The notes under the pieces: generated by a model
Told to the model about the DNA's origin: nothing
The model's database searches: none
Seen by the model: the letters and a program-made list of their open reading frames with translations, nothing else
In this document: one piece after another, positions 8,732-17,931 of the stretch
Numbering within the stretch: position 1 is the first letter of the stretch
How the letters are laid out: every line of letters starts with the position of its first letter
Origin: Streptomyces lincolnensis
Lineage (GTDB): Bacteria; Actinomycetota; Actinomycetes; Streptomycetales; Streptomycetaceae
NCBI RefSeq assembly: GCF_021173675.1
Contig: NZ_JAIHON010000008.1
Coordinates: 449,075-513,074 of the forward strand
Direction: 5' to 3'
Length of the DNA: 64,000 nt
Program-made: the position numbers and the translations under genes

Positions 8732-11292
8732 CCGTCCTGAAGACCTCGATGCGCAACTTCTTCGCGCACAAGGGACGCATGGCCCTGTCGGCCATCGCGG
8801 TCATGCTGTCGGTGGCCTTCGTCTGCGGCACGCTCGTCTTCACCGACACCATGAACACGACGTTCGACAAGCTCTTCGCGTCGACCGCCTCCGACGTCAC
8901 CGTCTCCCCGAAGGGCGCCAAGAGCGACGACACCCCGCAGAACGGCAAGCCCGCGTCGGTGCCCGCCTCCCTGCTGCCGCAGGTGGAGAAGGCCAAGGAT
9001 GTCAAGTCCGCCGAGGGCGCGGTCAGTTCGATGAACGTGACCGTCGTCGACAGCGACAACAAGAACATGGGCTCCGACAGCGGCGCCCCGACCATCGCGG
9101 GCAACTGGACCAGCAGCGACGCCCGCACGATGGACATCACCTCCGGGCACGCCCCGCGCGGCCCCACCGAGGTGATGGTCGACGCCGACACCGCCGACAA
9201 GCACGATCTCAAGCTCGGCGACGAACTGCGCACCATCTCCGTCGCCGGTGACTTCAAGGCCCGGATCAGCGGCATAGCCGCCTTCAAGGTGACCAACCCC
9301 GGCGCGGCCGTCGTCTACTTCGACACCGCCACCGCCCAGCGCGAACTGCTCGGCGCCACCGGCCGGTTCACCCAGATCTACGTCACCGCCGCGAACGGCG
9401 CCACCGACGCGCAGCTCAAGCAGAACGTCACCGACGCCCTCGGCGGCACCGTCAAGATCCAGACGGCCAAGGAGAACGCCGACGAGAACCGTCAGGGCAT
9501 CGACCAGTTCATGAACGTCATCAAGTACGCCATGCTCGGCTTCGCCGGGATCGCGTTCCTGGTCGGCATCTTCCTGATCATCAACACCTTCTCGATGCTG
9601 GTCGCCCAGCGCACCCGCGAGATCGGCCTGATGCGGGCGATCGGCTCCTCCCGCAAGCAGGTCAACCGGTCCGTGCTGGTCGAGGCGCTGCTCCTCGGAG
9701 TCGTCGGGTCCATCCTCGGCGTCGGCGCCGGAGTCGGTATCGCGATCGGCCTGATGAAGCTGATGTCGGCGGCCGGCATGAACCTCTCCACCGACGACCT
9801 CACCGTGACGGCGACGACTCCGATCGCCGGACTCGTGCTCGGTGTCGTGGTCACCGTCCTCGCCGCCTATCTGCCCGCCCGCCGGGCCGGCAAGGTCTCC
9901 CCGATGGCCGCGCTGCGCGACGCCGGCACCCCGGCCGACGGCAGGGCCGGCCTGGTGCGCGGTCTGATCGGGCTCGTCCTGACCGGCGCGGGCACCTTCG
10001 CCCTCTACACGGCCGCCAACGCGGACAAGGCGAAGGAGGGCTCGCTGCTGCTGGGCGGCGGAGTCGTGCTGACCCTCATCGGGTTCGTCGTCATCGGCCC
10101 GCTGCTGGCCGGCGGTGTCGTCCGGGCGATCAGCGCGGTGCTGCTGCGGGGCTTCGGACCCGTCGGCCGCCTGGCCGAGCGCAACGCCCTGCGCAACCCG
10201 CGCCGCACCGGCGCCACCGGTGCGGCCCTGATGATCGGCCTGGCCCTGGTGGCCTGTCTGTCGGTGGTCGGCTCCTCGATGGTCGCCTCGGCCACCAGCG
10301 AGCTCGACAAGTCCGTCGGCGCCGACTTCATCGTCCAGGGCAACCAGCGGATCGTGCCCCAGGCCGAGCGGGCCATGGAGCGCAGCCCCGGCCTCGCCCA
10401 CGTCACCAGCTACAAGGAGCTGGAGGCCACCCTCACCTCGCCCGACGGCAAGAAGGACACCGAGGGCGTCACCGCCGCCGACCCGTCGTACGCCCAGGAC
10501 CTGCGCCGCCCCACCACGGCGGGCACCCTCTCGGCCGCCTACGGCAAGGACTCCATGTCGGTCGGCTCCGACTACGCCAAGGCCCACGGCGTGCGGGTCG
10601 GCGACACCATCACGGTCGCCTTCAAGGGCGGCGGGACGGCGAAGCTCAAGGTCGCCGCCATCACCGACGACAGCGGGGCACTCGACAAGGGCTCGCGCTA
10701 CCTCAGCATCGAGACCATGCGGAAGTACGTCCCGGCCGACGAGGTCCCGCCCAACTCGATCATGTTCGCCAAGGCCAAGGACGGCCAGGAGGAGCAGGCC
10801 TACGCCGCCCTGAAGAAGTCCCTGGACACCTACCCGCAGTACCAGGTCCGCGACCAGACCGACTACAAGCAGGAACTGAAGGACCAGGTCGGGCAGTTGC
10901 TGAACATGGTCTACGGCCTGCTGGCCCTCGCGATCATCGTCGCCGTGCTCGGTGTGGTGAACACCCTGGCGCTGTCGGTGGTCGAGCGGACCCGGGAGAT
11001 CGGCCTGATGCGGGCGATCGGCCTCTCGCGGCGCCAGCTGCGGCGGATGATCCGCATGGAGTCGGTGGTCATCGCCCTCTTCGGCGCCCTGCTCGGCCTC
11101 GGCCTGGGCATGGGCTGGGGCACCACCGCGCAGAAGCTGCTCGCGCTGGAGGGCCTCGGCGTCCTGGAGATCCCCTGGCCGACCATCATCGGCGTGTTCG
11201 TCGGCTCCGCGTTCGTGGGCCTGTTCGCCGCCCTCGTCCCGGCGTTCCGGGCGGGCCGGATGAACGTCCTGAACGCGATCGCCACCGAGTAG
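8728..11292 (+). CDS. FtsX/MacB-like ABC permease with two FtsX domains (module 1)
   Basis: An 854-residue permease. One N-terminal membrane helix (about residues 17-39) precedes a large extracytoplasmic MacB_PCD-like domain (40-260). A three-helix FtsX domain (270-400), further helices (about 410-470), a second periplasmic-type domain (500-700) and a final FtsX domain (715-850) follow. Both FtsX domains contain 'RTREIGLMRAIG', the coupling-helix region. With the ATPase just upstream it forms a type VII ABC complex. Its cargo, if any, is unknown; lipids, peptides or cell-wall signalling are possibilities. It ends at a strong shared terminator. Confidence 0.9.
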   Translation: MTVLKTSMRNFFAHKGRMALSAIAVMLSVAFVCGTLVFTDTMNTTFDKLFASTASDVTVSPKGAKSDDTPQNGKPASVPASLLPQVEKAKDVKSAEGAVSSMNVTVVDSDNKNMGSDSGAPTIAGNWTSSDARTMDITSGHAPRGPTEVMVDADTADKHDLKLGDELRTISVAGDFKARISGIAAFKVTNPGAAVVYFDTATAQRELLGATGRFTQIYVTAANGATDAQLKQNVTDALGGTVKIQTAKENADENRQGIDQFMNVIKYAMLGFAGIAFLVGIFLIINTFSMLVAQRTREIGLMRAIGSSRKQVNRSVLVEALLLGVVGSILGVGAGVGIAIGLMKLMSAAGMNLSTDDLTVTATTPIAGLVLGVVVTVLAAYLPARRAGKVSPMAALRDAGTPADGRAGLVRGLIGLVLTGAGTFALYTAANADKAKEGSLLLGGGVVLTLIGFVVIGPLLAGGVVRAISAVLLRGFGPVGRLAERNALRNPRRTGATGAALMIGLALVACLSVVGSSMVASATSELDKSVGADFIVQGNQRIVPQAERAMERSPGLAHVTSYKELEATLTSPDGKKDTEGVTAADPSYAQDLRRPTTAGTLSAAYGKDSMSVGSDYAKAHGVRVGDTITVAFKGGGTAKLKVAAITDDSGALDKGSRYLSIETMRKYVPADEVPPNSIMFAKAKDGQEEQAYAALKKSLDTYPQYQVRDQTDYKQELKDQVGQLLNMVYGLLALAIIVAVLGVVNTLALSVVERTREIGLMRAIGLSRRQLRRMIRMESVVIALFGALLGLGLGMGWGTTAQKLLALEGLGVLEIPWPTIIGVFVGSAFVGLFAALVPAFRAGRMNVLNAIATE

Positions 11293-11312
11293 CCATCCCG
11301 CACGGGGGAGCG

Positions 11313-11352
11313 CCCGGCGCCGAGAAGTCACGGGGGACTTCTCGGCGCCGGG
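11313..11352. terminator. Bidirectional terminator, 17-bp stem
   Basis: A perfect 17-bp inverted repeat (11313-11329 with 11336-11352) with a 6-base loop lies between the convergent ABC permease and DUF2079 genes. There is no U-tract, as is common in Streptomyces. It can serve both strands. Confidence 0.85.
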
Positions 11353-11388
11353 GCATGTCCGTGTTCGTCGCTGTGTCCCGGGCTGCGT

Positions 11389-12831
11389 TCAGGGCCGCGT
11401 GCGCTTCATCAGCACGTACCCCTCGGAGGCGCCCGCCACGACGTACGTCGCCCGCGGATGCAGCTGCCGCGCGTACTCCGCCACGTCGTCCACCCACTTG
11501 GTGGAGTTGTCGATGGCGATGAAGTCCGGGGCGATCCCGCGCGTGTCGCCGATCCAGAACACCCGGCACCGCGAGGTCAGCCGGCTGATCGGCCCGATGT
11601 TCGCCTCCACGCTCGCGCCGTCCGGGATCCGGTCCAGCAGCCGCTCCACGGCCCTCACCTCGGCCGGCTTGCGGTAGAGGTCCGCCTCGGTCAGCGCGGA
11701 CAGCGGCAGCGAGGTGGTCAGCGCCAGCGCCGCCGCGACGACGGCGGCCGGCAGATGGGAGGCGTACGACCGCACGCGGGCGCTCGGGCTGTGCCGCGCG
11801 GTGGACAGCGCGTCGGCCAGCGCGAGGACGACCACCGGCATGAGGACCGCGCTGTAGTGCCAGTCCGTGCCCCAGTAGTGCGGGTCGCCGGAGAGGAACC
11901 GCCAGCCGAGCGTCGGCAGCGCGACCAGCAGGAGCGGCGAGCGCAGCGCGAACAGGCCGCTGGTGGGGATCAGCAGCCAGGCGAGCGTCCGCAGCTTGGT
12001 GCCGAGGCCGTCCCAGGGCCCGCCCGCCTCGCCCACCTTGTCCCAGTAGTCGTACGCCCCCGTGGTGTTGAACGCCGGGATCACGACCGTGAGCGTCAGC
12101 GCGGTCGCGACCGCCCCGAAGAGGGCCACCGCCAGGGCGTACGGCACCGTCCGCGGCGCCGCGCCCCGGGCCCGCAGCGCGACCACCACCCCGATCGCCG
12201 CCACCGTCAGTCCCAGGTCCTCCTTCACCAGGACCAGCGGCAGCGCCCAGCACAGCGCGTGCCGCCACCGCCGCGCGAGCACCGCCTCCAACGAGAACGC
12301 GATCAGCGGTACGGCGAAGCAGATCTCGTGGAAGTCGAAGTCGACCGCCCGCTGCACTCCCCACGACAGCCCGTACGCCGCCCCGAGCGCCAGCCCCCGC
12401 CGCCGCCCCAGCAGCCCCGCCGCCGCCCGCGTCACCGGCACCGCCGACAGCGCGAACAACGCCGCCTGCGCCACCAGCAGCGTCACCGGCGAGGGGAAGA
12501 GCCGGTACAGCGGCGCCAGCAACGCCGTCACCGGGCTGAAGTGGTCCCCCAGGACGTCGAACCCCGGCCCCTTCAGATCGACCACCGGCGCCCGGAGATG
12601 CGCGTACGCCCGCACCGCCTGCTCGAAGATCCCCAGATCCCACGACCGCGAGGCCATGTGCCGGTACCGCCCCACGGACACCGCCGCGTAGGCGAGGAAC
12701 AGGGCCCCCGCGAGCACCCAGGGATCCCGTCGGGGGGCCAGGGGACGCCGGTCACGCGGGGGAGGCGCGACCGGCGCGGGTATGTGGGGGCGGGCCGCGG
12801 TCTCGGTCGCGGGAAGGGAGGGGGCGTGCAT
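11389..12831 (-). CDS. DUF2079 polytopic membrane protein
   Basis: A 480-residue membrane protein with about 10 hydrophobic segments after a proline/arginine-rich 35-residue N-terminus. Early motifs 'SWDLGIFEQAVRAYA' and 'GDHFSPVTALLAPLYRL', and 'DFDFHEICFAVPLIAF' in the middle, match the DUF2079 family. That family resembles GT-C fold glycosyltransferases or mannosyltransferases that use lipid-linked donors. The acidic motif after the first helix and the soluble C-terminal domain (about 390-480) fit that view. Substrate is unknown. The start is an ATG at 12831. Confidence 0.82.
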   Translation of the reverse strand: MHAPSLPATETAARPHIPAPVAPPPRDRRPLAPRRDPWVLAGALFLAYAAVSVGRYRHMASRSWDLGIFEQAVRAYAHLRAPVVDLKGPGFDVLGDHFSPVTALLAPLYRLFPSPVTLLVAQAALFALSAVPVTRAAAGLLGRRRGLALGAAYGLSWGVQRAVDFDFHEICFAVPLIAFSLEAVLARRWRHALCWALPLVLVKEDLGLTVAAIGVVVALRARGAAPRTVPYALAVALFGAVATALTLTVVIPAFNTTGAYDYWDKVGEAGGPWDGLGTKLRTLAWLLIPTSGLFALRSPLLLVALPTLGWRFLSGDPHYWGTDWHYSAVLMPVVVLALADALSTARHSPSARVRSYASHLPAAVVAAALALTTSLPLSALTEADLYRKPAEVRAVERLLDRIPDGASVEANIGPISRLTSRCRVFWIGDTRGIAPDFIAIDNSTKWVDDVAEYARQLHPRATYVVAGASEGYVLMKRTRP

Positions 12832-12972
12832 GTGCGGGCCTCATGGGTCGGGGCGGGCTCGGGGCGTGCACCAAGGGTGGTCTGCGGAGATCAGGAGGGG
12901 GCGACCGGGGGTGGGAGGTGTTGTGGGGGAGATGTGTGGTACTGCGGCTATTTCGTCTGGCCGGGGCGCTCC

Positions 12973-13045
12973 CAGCCCGTCCGGCGTTTGAGGACGAGGC
13001 CCCTTAAGGCCGAAGCGGGGGTCTGGGGGCGGCAGCCCCCAGGGA
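12973..13045 (+). repeat. Streptomyces-type dispersed intergenic repeat, copy 1
   Basis: A roughly 73-base GC-rich unit that begins CAGCCCGTCCGGCGTTTG and ends with a small hairpin built on CTGGGGGC/GCCCCCAG. A near-identical copy lies in the opposite orientation at 43325-43397. It occupies the 316-base spacer 12832-13147 between the DUF2079 gene and mfd; I see no gene in that spacer. This unit recurs in intergenic regions of many Streptomyces genomes. Confidence 0.8.
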
Positions 13046-13147
13046 CAGCCACCTCGACGTCGGCGTCGTCGTACGCTGGAGATACCCCCGGCCCGCCGCG
13101 CGCGTCGGGCGATTCGCGTTGCCCACCCCGACGAAAGCCGCCCCAGA

Positions 13148-16100
13148 ATGAGCCTGCACGGTCTGCTCGACGCCGTCGTCAAGGACACCGCCCTCGCGGA
13201 AGCGATCAGGGCGGCCGCAGACGGCAACCGCATGCACGTCGACCTGGTGGGCCCGCCCGCGGCCCGCCCCTTCGCGGTCGCCGCCCTGGCCCGCGAGGCC
13301 GGCCGCCCGGTCCTGGCGGTGACCGCGACGGGCCGCGAGGCCGAGGACCTGGCCGCGGCCCTGCGCTCGCTCCTGCCCCCGGAGGGCGTGGTCGAGTACC
13401 CCTCCTGGGAGACCCTCCCGCACGAGCGCCTCAGCCCCCGCAGCGACACCGTCGGCCGCCGCCTCGCCGTCCTGCGCCGCCTGGCCCACCCCCGCCCCGA
13501 CGACCCCGAGACGGGCCCGGTCTCCGTCGTCGTCGCCCCCGTCCGCTCGGTGCTCCAGCCGCAGGTCAAGGGCCTGGGCGACCTGGAGCCCGTGGCCCTG
13601 AGGAGCGGACAGACCGCGGATCTGAACGAGGTCGTGGAGGCCCTCGCCGCCGCCGCGTACGCGCGCGTGGAGCTCGTCGAGAAGCGCGGCGAGTTCGCCG
13701 TACGAGGAGGCATCCTCGACGTCTTCCCGCCCACCGAGGAACACCCCCTGCGGGTGGAGTTCTGGGGCGACGACGTGGAGGAGATCCGCTACTTCAAGGT
13801 CGCCGACCAGCGTTCCCTGGAGGTCGCCGAGCACGGCCTGTGGGCGCCGCCCTGCCGCGAGCTGCTGCTGACGGACGACGTCCGGGCACGCGCGCGTGCC
13901 CTCGCCGAACAGCACCCGGAGCTCGGCGAGCTGCTGGGCAAGATCGCCGAGGGGATCGCCGTAGAAGGAATGGAGTCCCTGGCGCCGGTCCTGGTCGACG
14001 ACATGGAGCTGCTGATCGACGTCCTGCCCAAGGGCTCCATGGCCGTCGTCTGCGATCCGGAGCGGGTGCGCACGCGTGCCTCCGACCTCGTGGCCACCAG
14101 TCAGGAGTTCCTCCAGGCGTCCTGGGCGGCCACCGCGGGCGGCGGCGAGGCGCCGATCGACGTCGGCGCGGCCTCCCTGTGGTCCATCGCGGACGTCCGG
14201 GACCGGGCGCGCGAGCTGGACATGATGTGGTGGTCGGTGTCCCCGTTCGCGGCGGACGAGGAGCTGACGGAGACATTTGCCGCTGACGCGGCGGGGGACA
14301 CCCTGAAGCTGGGGATGCACGCGCCCGAGACCTACCGCGGCGACACCGCCAGGGCGCTCGCCGACACCAAGGGCTGGCTCGCCGACGGCTGGCGCGCGGT
14401 CTACGTCACCGAGGCCCACGGCCCGGCCGCCCGTACCGTCGAGGTGCTCGGCGGCGAGGGCATCGCGGCCCGCCAGGACGCGGAACTCGGGGAGATCTCC
14501 CCCTCGGTCGTGCACGTGGCGTGCGGCTCGATCGAGTACGGCTTCGTCGACCCGGCCCTGAGACTCGCGGTCCTCACGGAGACCGACCTGACCGGGCAGA
14601 AGGCGGCCGGCAAGGACGGCGCCCGGATGCCCGCCCGCCGCCGCAAGACCATCGACCCGCTCACCCTGGAGGCGGGCGACTACATCGTCCACGAGCAGCA
14701 CGGCGTGGGCCGCTACATCGAGATGGTGCAGCGGACCGTGCAGGGCGCGACCCGCGAGTACCTGGTCGTCGAGTACGCCCCCGCCAAGCGCGGCCAGCCC
14801 GGCGATCGCCTCTACATCCCCACCGACCAGCTGGAGCAGATCACCAAGTACGTCGGCGGCGAGGCTCCCACCCTGCACCGCCTCGGCGGCGCCGACTGGA
14901 CCAAGACCAAGGCCCGCGCCAAGAAGGCCGTCAAGGAGATCGCCGCCGACCTGATCAAGCTGTACAGCGCGCGGATGGCGGCGCCCGGCCATGCCTTCGG
15001 CTCCGACACGCCCTGGCAGCGCGAGCTGGAGGACGCCTTCCCCTACGCGGAGACGCCCGACCAGCTCACCACGATCGCCGAGGTCAAGGAGGACATGGAG
15101 AAGTCGGTCCCGATGGACCGCCTGATCTGCGGCGACGTCGGCTACGGCAAGACGGAGATCGCGGTCCGGGCCGCCTTCAAGGCGGTTCAGGACGGCAAGC
15201 AGGTGGCGGTGCTGGTGCCGACCACCCTGCTGGTGCAGCAGCACTTCGGGACGTTCTCCGAGCGCTACTCGCAGTTCCCGGTCAGCGTGAAGGCCCTGTC
15301 CCGCTTCCAGACCGACACCGAGGCCAAGGCGACCCTGGAGGGCCTGCGCGAGGGCTCGGTCGACATCGTGATCGGCACCCACCGGCTGTTCTCGTCCGAG
15401 ACCAAGTTCAAGGACCTCGGCCTGGTCATCGTCGACGAGGAGCAGCGCTTCGGCGTCGAGCACAAGGAGCAGCTGAAGAAGCTCCGCGCCAACGTCGACG
15501 TCCTGACCATGTCCGCCACCCCGATCCCGCGCACCCTGGAGATGGCGGTCACCGGCATCCGCGAGATGTCGACGATCACCACACCCCCGGAGGAGCGCCA
15601 CCCGGTGCTCACCTTCGTCGGGCCCTACGAGGAGCGGCAGATCGGCGCGGCCGTCCGCCGTGAACTGCTGCGCGAGGGCCAGGTCTTCTACATCCACAAC
15701 CGCGTCGAGTCGATCGACAGGGCGGCGGCCAGGCTGCGGGAGATCGTCCCCGAGGCGCGCATCGCGACGGCCCACGGCCAGATGTCGGAACAGTCCCTGG
15801 AGCAGGTCGTCGTCGACTTCTGGGAGAAGAAGTTCGACGTGCTCGTCTCCACCACGATCGTCGAGTCCGGCATCGACATCTCCAACGCCAACACCCTGAT
15901 CGTGGAGCGCGGCGACAACTTCGGCCTCTCCCAGCTGCACCAGCTGCGCGGCCGGGTCGGCCGTGGCCGCGAGCGCGGCTACGCCTACTTCCTGTACCCG
16001 CCGGAGAAGCCGCTCACGGAGACCGCCCACGAGCGCCTGGCCACCATCGCCCAGCACACCGAGATGGGCGCGGGCATGTACGTGGCGATGAAGGACCTGG

Positions 16101-16702
16101 AGATCCGGGGCGCCGGCAACCTCCTCGGCGGCGAGCAGTCCGGCCACATCGCGGGCGTCGGCTTCGACCTGTACGTCCGTATGGTCGGCGAGGCCGTCGC
16201 GGACTACCGGGCCTCCCTGGAGGGCGGGGTGGAGGAGGAACCGCCGCTGGAGGTCAAGATCGAGCTCCCGGTCGACGCGCACGTCCCGCACGACTACGCG
16301 CCCGGCGAGCGGCTCAGGCTCCAGGCCTACCGGGCCATCGCCTCGGTGAACACCGAGGACGACGTCAAGGCCGTCCGCGAGGAACTCGTCGACCGCTACG
16401 GCAAGTTGCCCGAACCGGTCGAGAACCTGCTCCTCGTGGCCGGCCTGCGCATGCTCGCGCGCGCGTGCGGTGTCGGCGAGATCGTGCTGCAGGGCAACAA
16501 CATCCGCTTCGCGCCGGTGGAGTTGCGCGAGTCCCAGGAACTCAGGGTCAAGCGCCTGTACCCGGGGACCGTCATCAAGCCGGCCGTCCACCAGCTCCTC
16601 GTCCCGCGTCCCAAGACCGCGAAGGTAGGCGGGAAGCCGTTGGTGGGGCGGGAACTGCTCGGCTGGGTCGGGGAGTTCCTGGCGTCGATCCTGGGGTCGT
16701 AG
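13148..16702 (+). CDS. mfd: Transcription-repair coupling factor Mfd
   Basis: An 1184-residue protein that displaces RNA polymerase stalled at DNA lesions and recruits UvrA. The N-terminal third is the UvrB-like module ('EYPSWETLPHERLSP'). The CarD-like RNA polymerase interaction domain includes 'GDYIVHEQHGVGRY' near residue 520. The helicase domains carry Walker A 'GDVGYGKTE' near residue 662, Walker B 'DEEQRFG' near 763 and 'QLRGRVGRGRERGYAY' near 935. A TRCF C-terminal domain closes the protein. The length fits the family (E. coli about 1148). It stands alone and ends at a strong terminator. Confidence 0.97.
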   Translation: MSLHGLLDAVVKDTALAEAIRAAADGNRMHVDLVGPPAARPFAVAALAREAGRPVLAVTATGREAEDLAAALRSLLPPEGVVEYPSWETLPHERLSPRSDTVGRRLAVLRRLAHPRPDDPETGPVSVVVAPVRSVLQPQVKGLGDLEPVALRSGQTADLNEVVEALAAAAYARVELVEKRGEFAVRGGILDVFPPTEEHPLRVEFWGDDVEEIRYFKVADQRSLEVAEHGLWAPPCRELLLTDDVRARARALAEQHPELGELLGKIAEGIAVEGMESLAPVLVDDMELLIDVLPKGSMAVVCDPERVRTRASDLVATSQEFLQASWAATAGGGEAPIDVGAASLWSIADVRDRARELDMMWWSVSPFAADEELTETFAADAAGDTLKLGMHAPETYRGDTARALADTKGWLADGWRAVYVTEAHGPAARTVEVLGGEGIAARQDAELGEISPSVVHVACGSIEYGFVDPALRLAVLTETDLTGQKAAGKDGARMPARRRKTIDPLTLEAGDYIVHEQHGVGRYIEMVQRTVQGATREYLVVEYAPAKRGQPGDRLYIPTDQLEQITKYVGGEAPTLHRLGGADWTKTKARAKKAVKEIAADLIKLYSARMAAPGHAFGSDTPWQRELEDAFPYAETPDQLTTIAEVKEDMEKSVPMDRLICGDVGYGKTEIAVRAAFKAVQDGKQVAVLVPTTLLVQQHFGTFSERYSQFPVSVKALSRFQTDTEAKATLEGLREGSVDIVIGTHRLFSSETKFKDLGLVIVDEEQRFGVEHKEQLKKLRANVDVLTMSATPIPRTLEMAVTGIREMSTITTPPEERHPVLTFVGPYEERQIGAAVRRELLREGQVFYIHNRVESIDRAAARLREIVPEARIATAHGQMSEQSLEQVVVDFWEKKFDVLVSTTIVESGIDISNANTLIVERGDNFGLSQLHQLRGRVGRGRERGYAYFLYPPEKPLTETAHERLATIAQHTEMGAGMYVAMKDLEIRGAGNLLGGEQSGHIAGVGFDLYVRMVGEAVADYRASLEGGVEEEPPLEVKIELPVDAHVPHDYAPGERLRLQAYRAIASVNTEDDVKAVREELVDRYGKLPEPVENLLLVAGLRMLARACGVGEIVLQGNNIRFAPVELRESQELRVKRLYPGTVIKPAVHQLLVPRPKTAKVGGKPLVGRELLGWVGEFLASILGS

Positions 16703-16718
16703 GCCTCATGCATGGTGT

Positions 16719-16755
16719 GAAGCCGCCCGCGGAGTACGCCTCCGCGGGCGGCTTC
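16719..16755 (+). terminator. Terminator after mfd
   Basis: A perfect 15-bp stem (16719-16733 with 16741-16755) and a 7-base loop start 17 bases after the mfd stop. The convergent small gene ends at 16791, so it may act on both strands. Confidence 0.85.
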
Positions 16756-16790
16756 CGCGTTTCTGGGCCTTTAGAGCCTGCGTCAGGCTC

Positions 16791-16973
16791 TTACGGCTGC
16801 GGGGGCCGGTCGCGGTCCATGCCGAGTTGGCCTTCGATGCGCTGTTGCGCGTCGTCGACCTGGCTCTCGTACTTGTTGCCGGTCCTCTCGTTGACCTTCC
16901 GCTCGGCGGCGTCGGACATGTCCTTCCCCTTGCCGCCCTTCATCTGGTTCTTGAGCTTGTCGAAGATGCCCAT
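16791..16973 (-). CDS. Small charged protein, Rv0909/MT0933 antitoxin-like family
   Basis: A 60-residue, highly hydrophilic protein: MGIFDKLKNQMKGGKGKD followed by a lysine/glutamate/glutamine-rich helix containing 'DAAERKVNERTG' and 'QVDDAQQRIEGQLG'. It resembles the MT0933-type antitoxin family that is widespread in actinomycetes. An AAGGAG site precedes the ATG at 16973. No toxin gene is next to it, so a true toxin-antitoxin role is doubtful. A general stress or structural role is equally possible. Confidence 0.75.
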   Translation of the reverse strand: MGIFDKLKNQMKGGKGKDMSDAAERKVNERTGNKYESQVDDAQQRIEGQLGMDRDRPPQP

Positions 16974-17140
16974 CCAGAGCTCCTTCCGGAGAAGATTCCG
17001 AATCGACCATACGCCCGACTTGTGAGCAATGCCCATTTAGGGCCGATGTGGTCTGGACCTCTCGGCCGCTACGGTGGGACCGGGACCAGTGACAACCGCC
17101 CACGCCGGGCGGACCGGGCAGGCAAGGGGAGGGGCGCATC

Positions 17141-17920
17141 ATGATGCGTCTGAGGGGTGGGGTCGGGTCCGTCGTCATGACCGGACTGGCCGTGTGCGCG
17201 GCCATGACGCTCGTGTCCGGATGCGAGGGCCTCGAAGCGGACGGCTCCGCCGGGGAGAGCGGCGCGGCGGCACCCGCGGCGGACGGCCGCGCCGTCAGCC
17301 CGCTGAAGAATCCGGACGGCACCGAGCCGGGCCTCGCGCCCGTGACGAGCGAGAGCGACGAGGCCACGGCCCGCAAGCTCATCGAGTCGGTGCGGACCAA
17401 GGGGCGGGGCCCCAAGACGGGTTACGACCGCGACGAGTTCGGTTACGCCTGGATGGACACCGCCGAGGGCGTCCCGCTGTCCCGCAACGGCTGCGACACC
17501 CGCAACGACCTCCTCCAACGCGACGGCCAGGACGTGCGCTTCCGCTCCGGCTCCGACTGCGTGGTCGTCTCCATGACCCTCGACGACCCCTACACCGGCA
17601 CCGTCATCGAGTGGCGCAAGCAGAAGGCCACCGAGGTGCAGATCGACCACGTCGTGCCGCTCTCCTACAGTTGGCAGATGGGCGCCTCCCGCTGGCCGGA
17701 GACCAAGCGCGAGCAACTGGCCAACGACCCCCTCAACCTCATCCCGGCCGAGGGACGCGCCAACTCCTCCAAGGGCGACTCCGGCCCCGCCTCCTGGCTC
17801 CCCCCGAACAAACGGATCCGCTGCGCCTACGTGATCCGCTTCGCGCAGGTAGCCGTCAAGTACGAACTGCCGGTCACCGCCCCCGACCGGCAGATGATGC
17901 TGAGGCAGTGCGGGGCGTGA
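17141..17920 (+). CDS. HNH-family nuclease lipoprotein (DUF1524 / GmrSD C-terminal type)
   Basis: A 259-residue exported protein. Its signal peptide ends in the lipobox 'LVSGC' (Cys28), so it is predicted to be lipid-anchored outside the membrane. A low-complexity linker (about 30-70) precedes a nuclease domain. The His-Me finger motif is visible: 'QIDHVVPLSYSW' near residue 168, then 'NDPLNLIPAEGRANSSKGD' and a conserved 'WLPPN'. The family acts on DNA; here the target would be extracellular DNA, perhaps for nutrient scavenging or spreading. The ATG at 17141 follows an AAGGGGAGG site. It ends 11 bases before the GNAT gene. Confidence 0.83.
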   Translation: MMRLRGGVGSVVMTGLAVCAAMTLVSGCEGLEADGSAGESGAAAPAADGRAVSPLKNPDGTEPGLAPVTSESDEATARKLIESVRTKGRGPKTGYDRDEFGYAWMDTAEGVPLSRNGCDTRNDLLQRDGQDVRFRSGSDCVVVSMTLDDPYTGTVIEWRKQKATEVQIDHVVPLSYSWQMGASRWPETKREQLANDPLNLIPAEGRANSSKGDSGPASWLPPNKRIRCAYVIRFAQVAVKYELPVTAPDRQMMLRQCGA

Positions 17921-17931
17921 AGGTGGGGGAC

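Noticed and set aside
8611..11331. A 906-codon open frame on the minus strand opposite the ABC permease
   Set aside because: Third-position GC makes long open frames opposite real genes. Its translation is Gly/Asp/Arg/His-rich low-complexity without family motifs, whereas the plus strand encodes a clear FtsX permease.
13004..16591. An 1195-codon open frame opposite mfd
   Set aside because: Shadow of mfd with low-complexity translation and no ribosome site.
16791..16973. Toxin-antitoxin module
   Set aside because: Only the antitoxin-like small protein is present; no toxin gene is adjacent, and mfd ends on the other side.
17141..17920. GmrSD-type restriction system
   Set aside because: Only the C-terminal nuclease-like domain is found, on an exported lipoprotein; no DUF262 partner is encoded.
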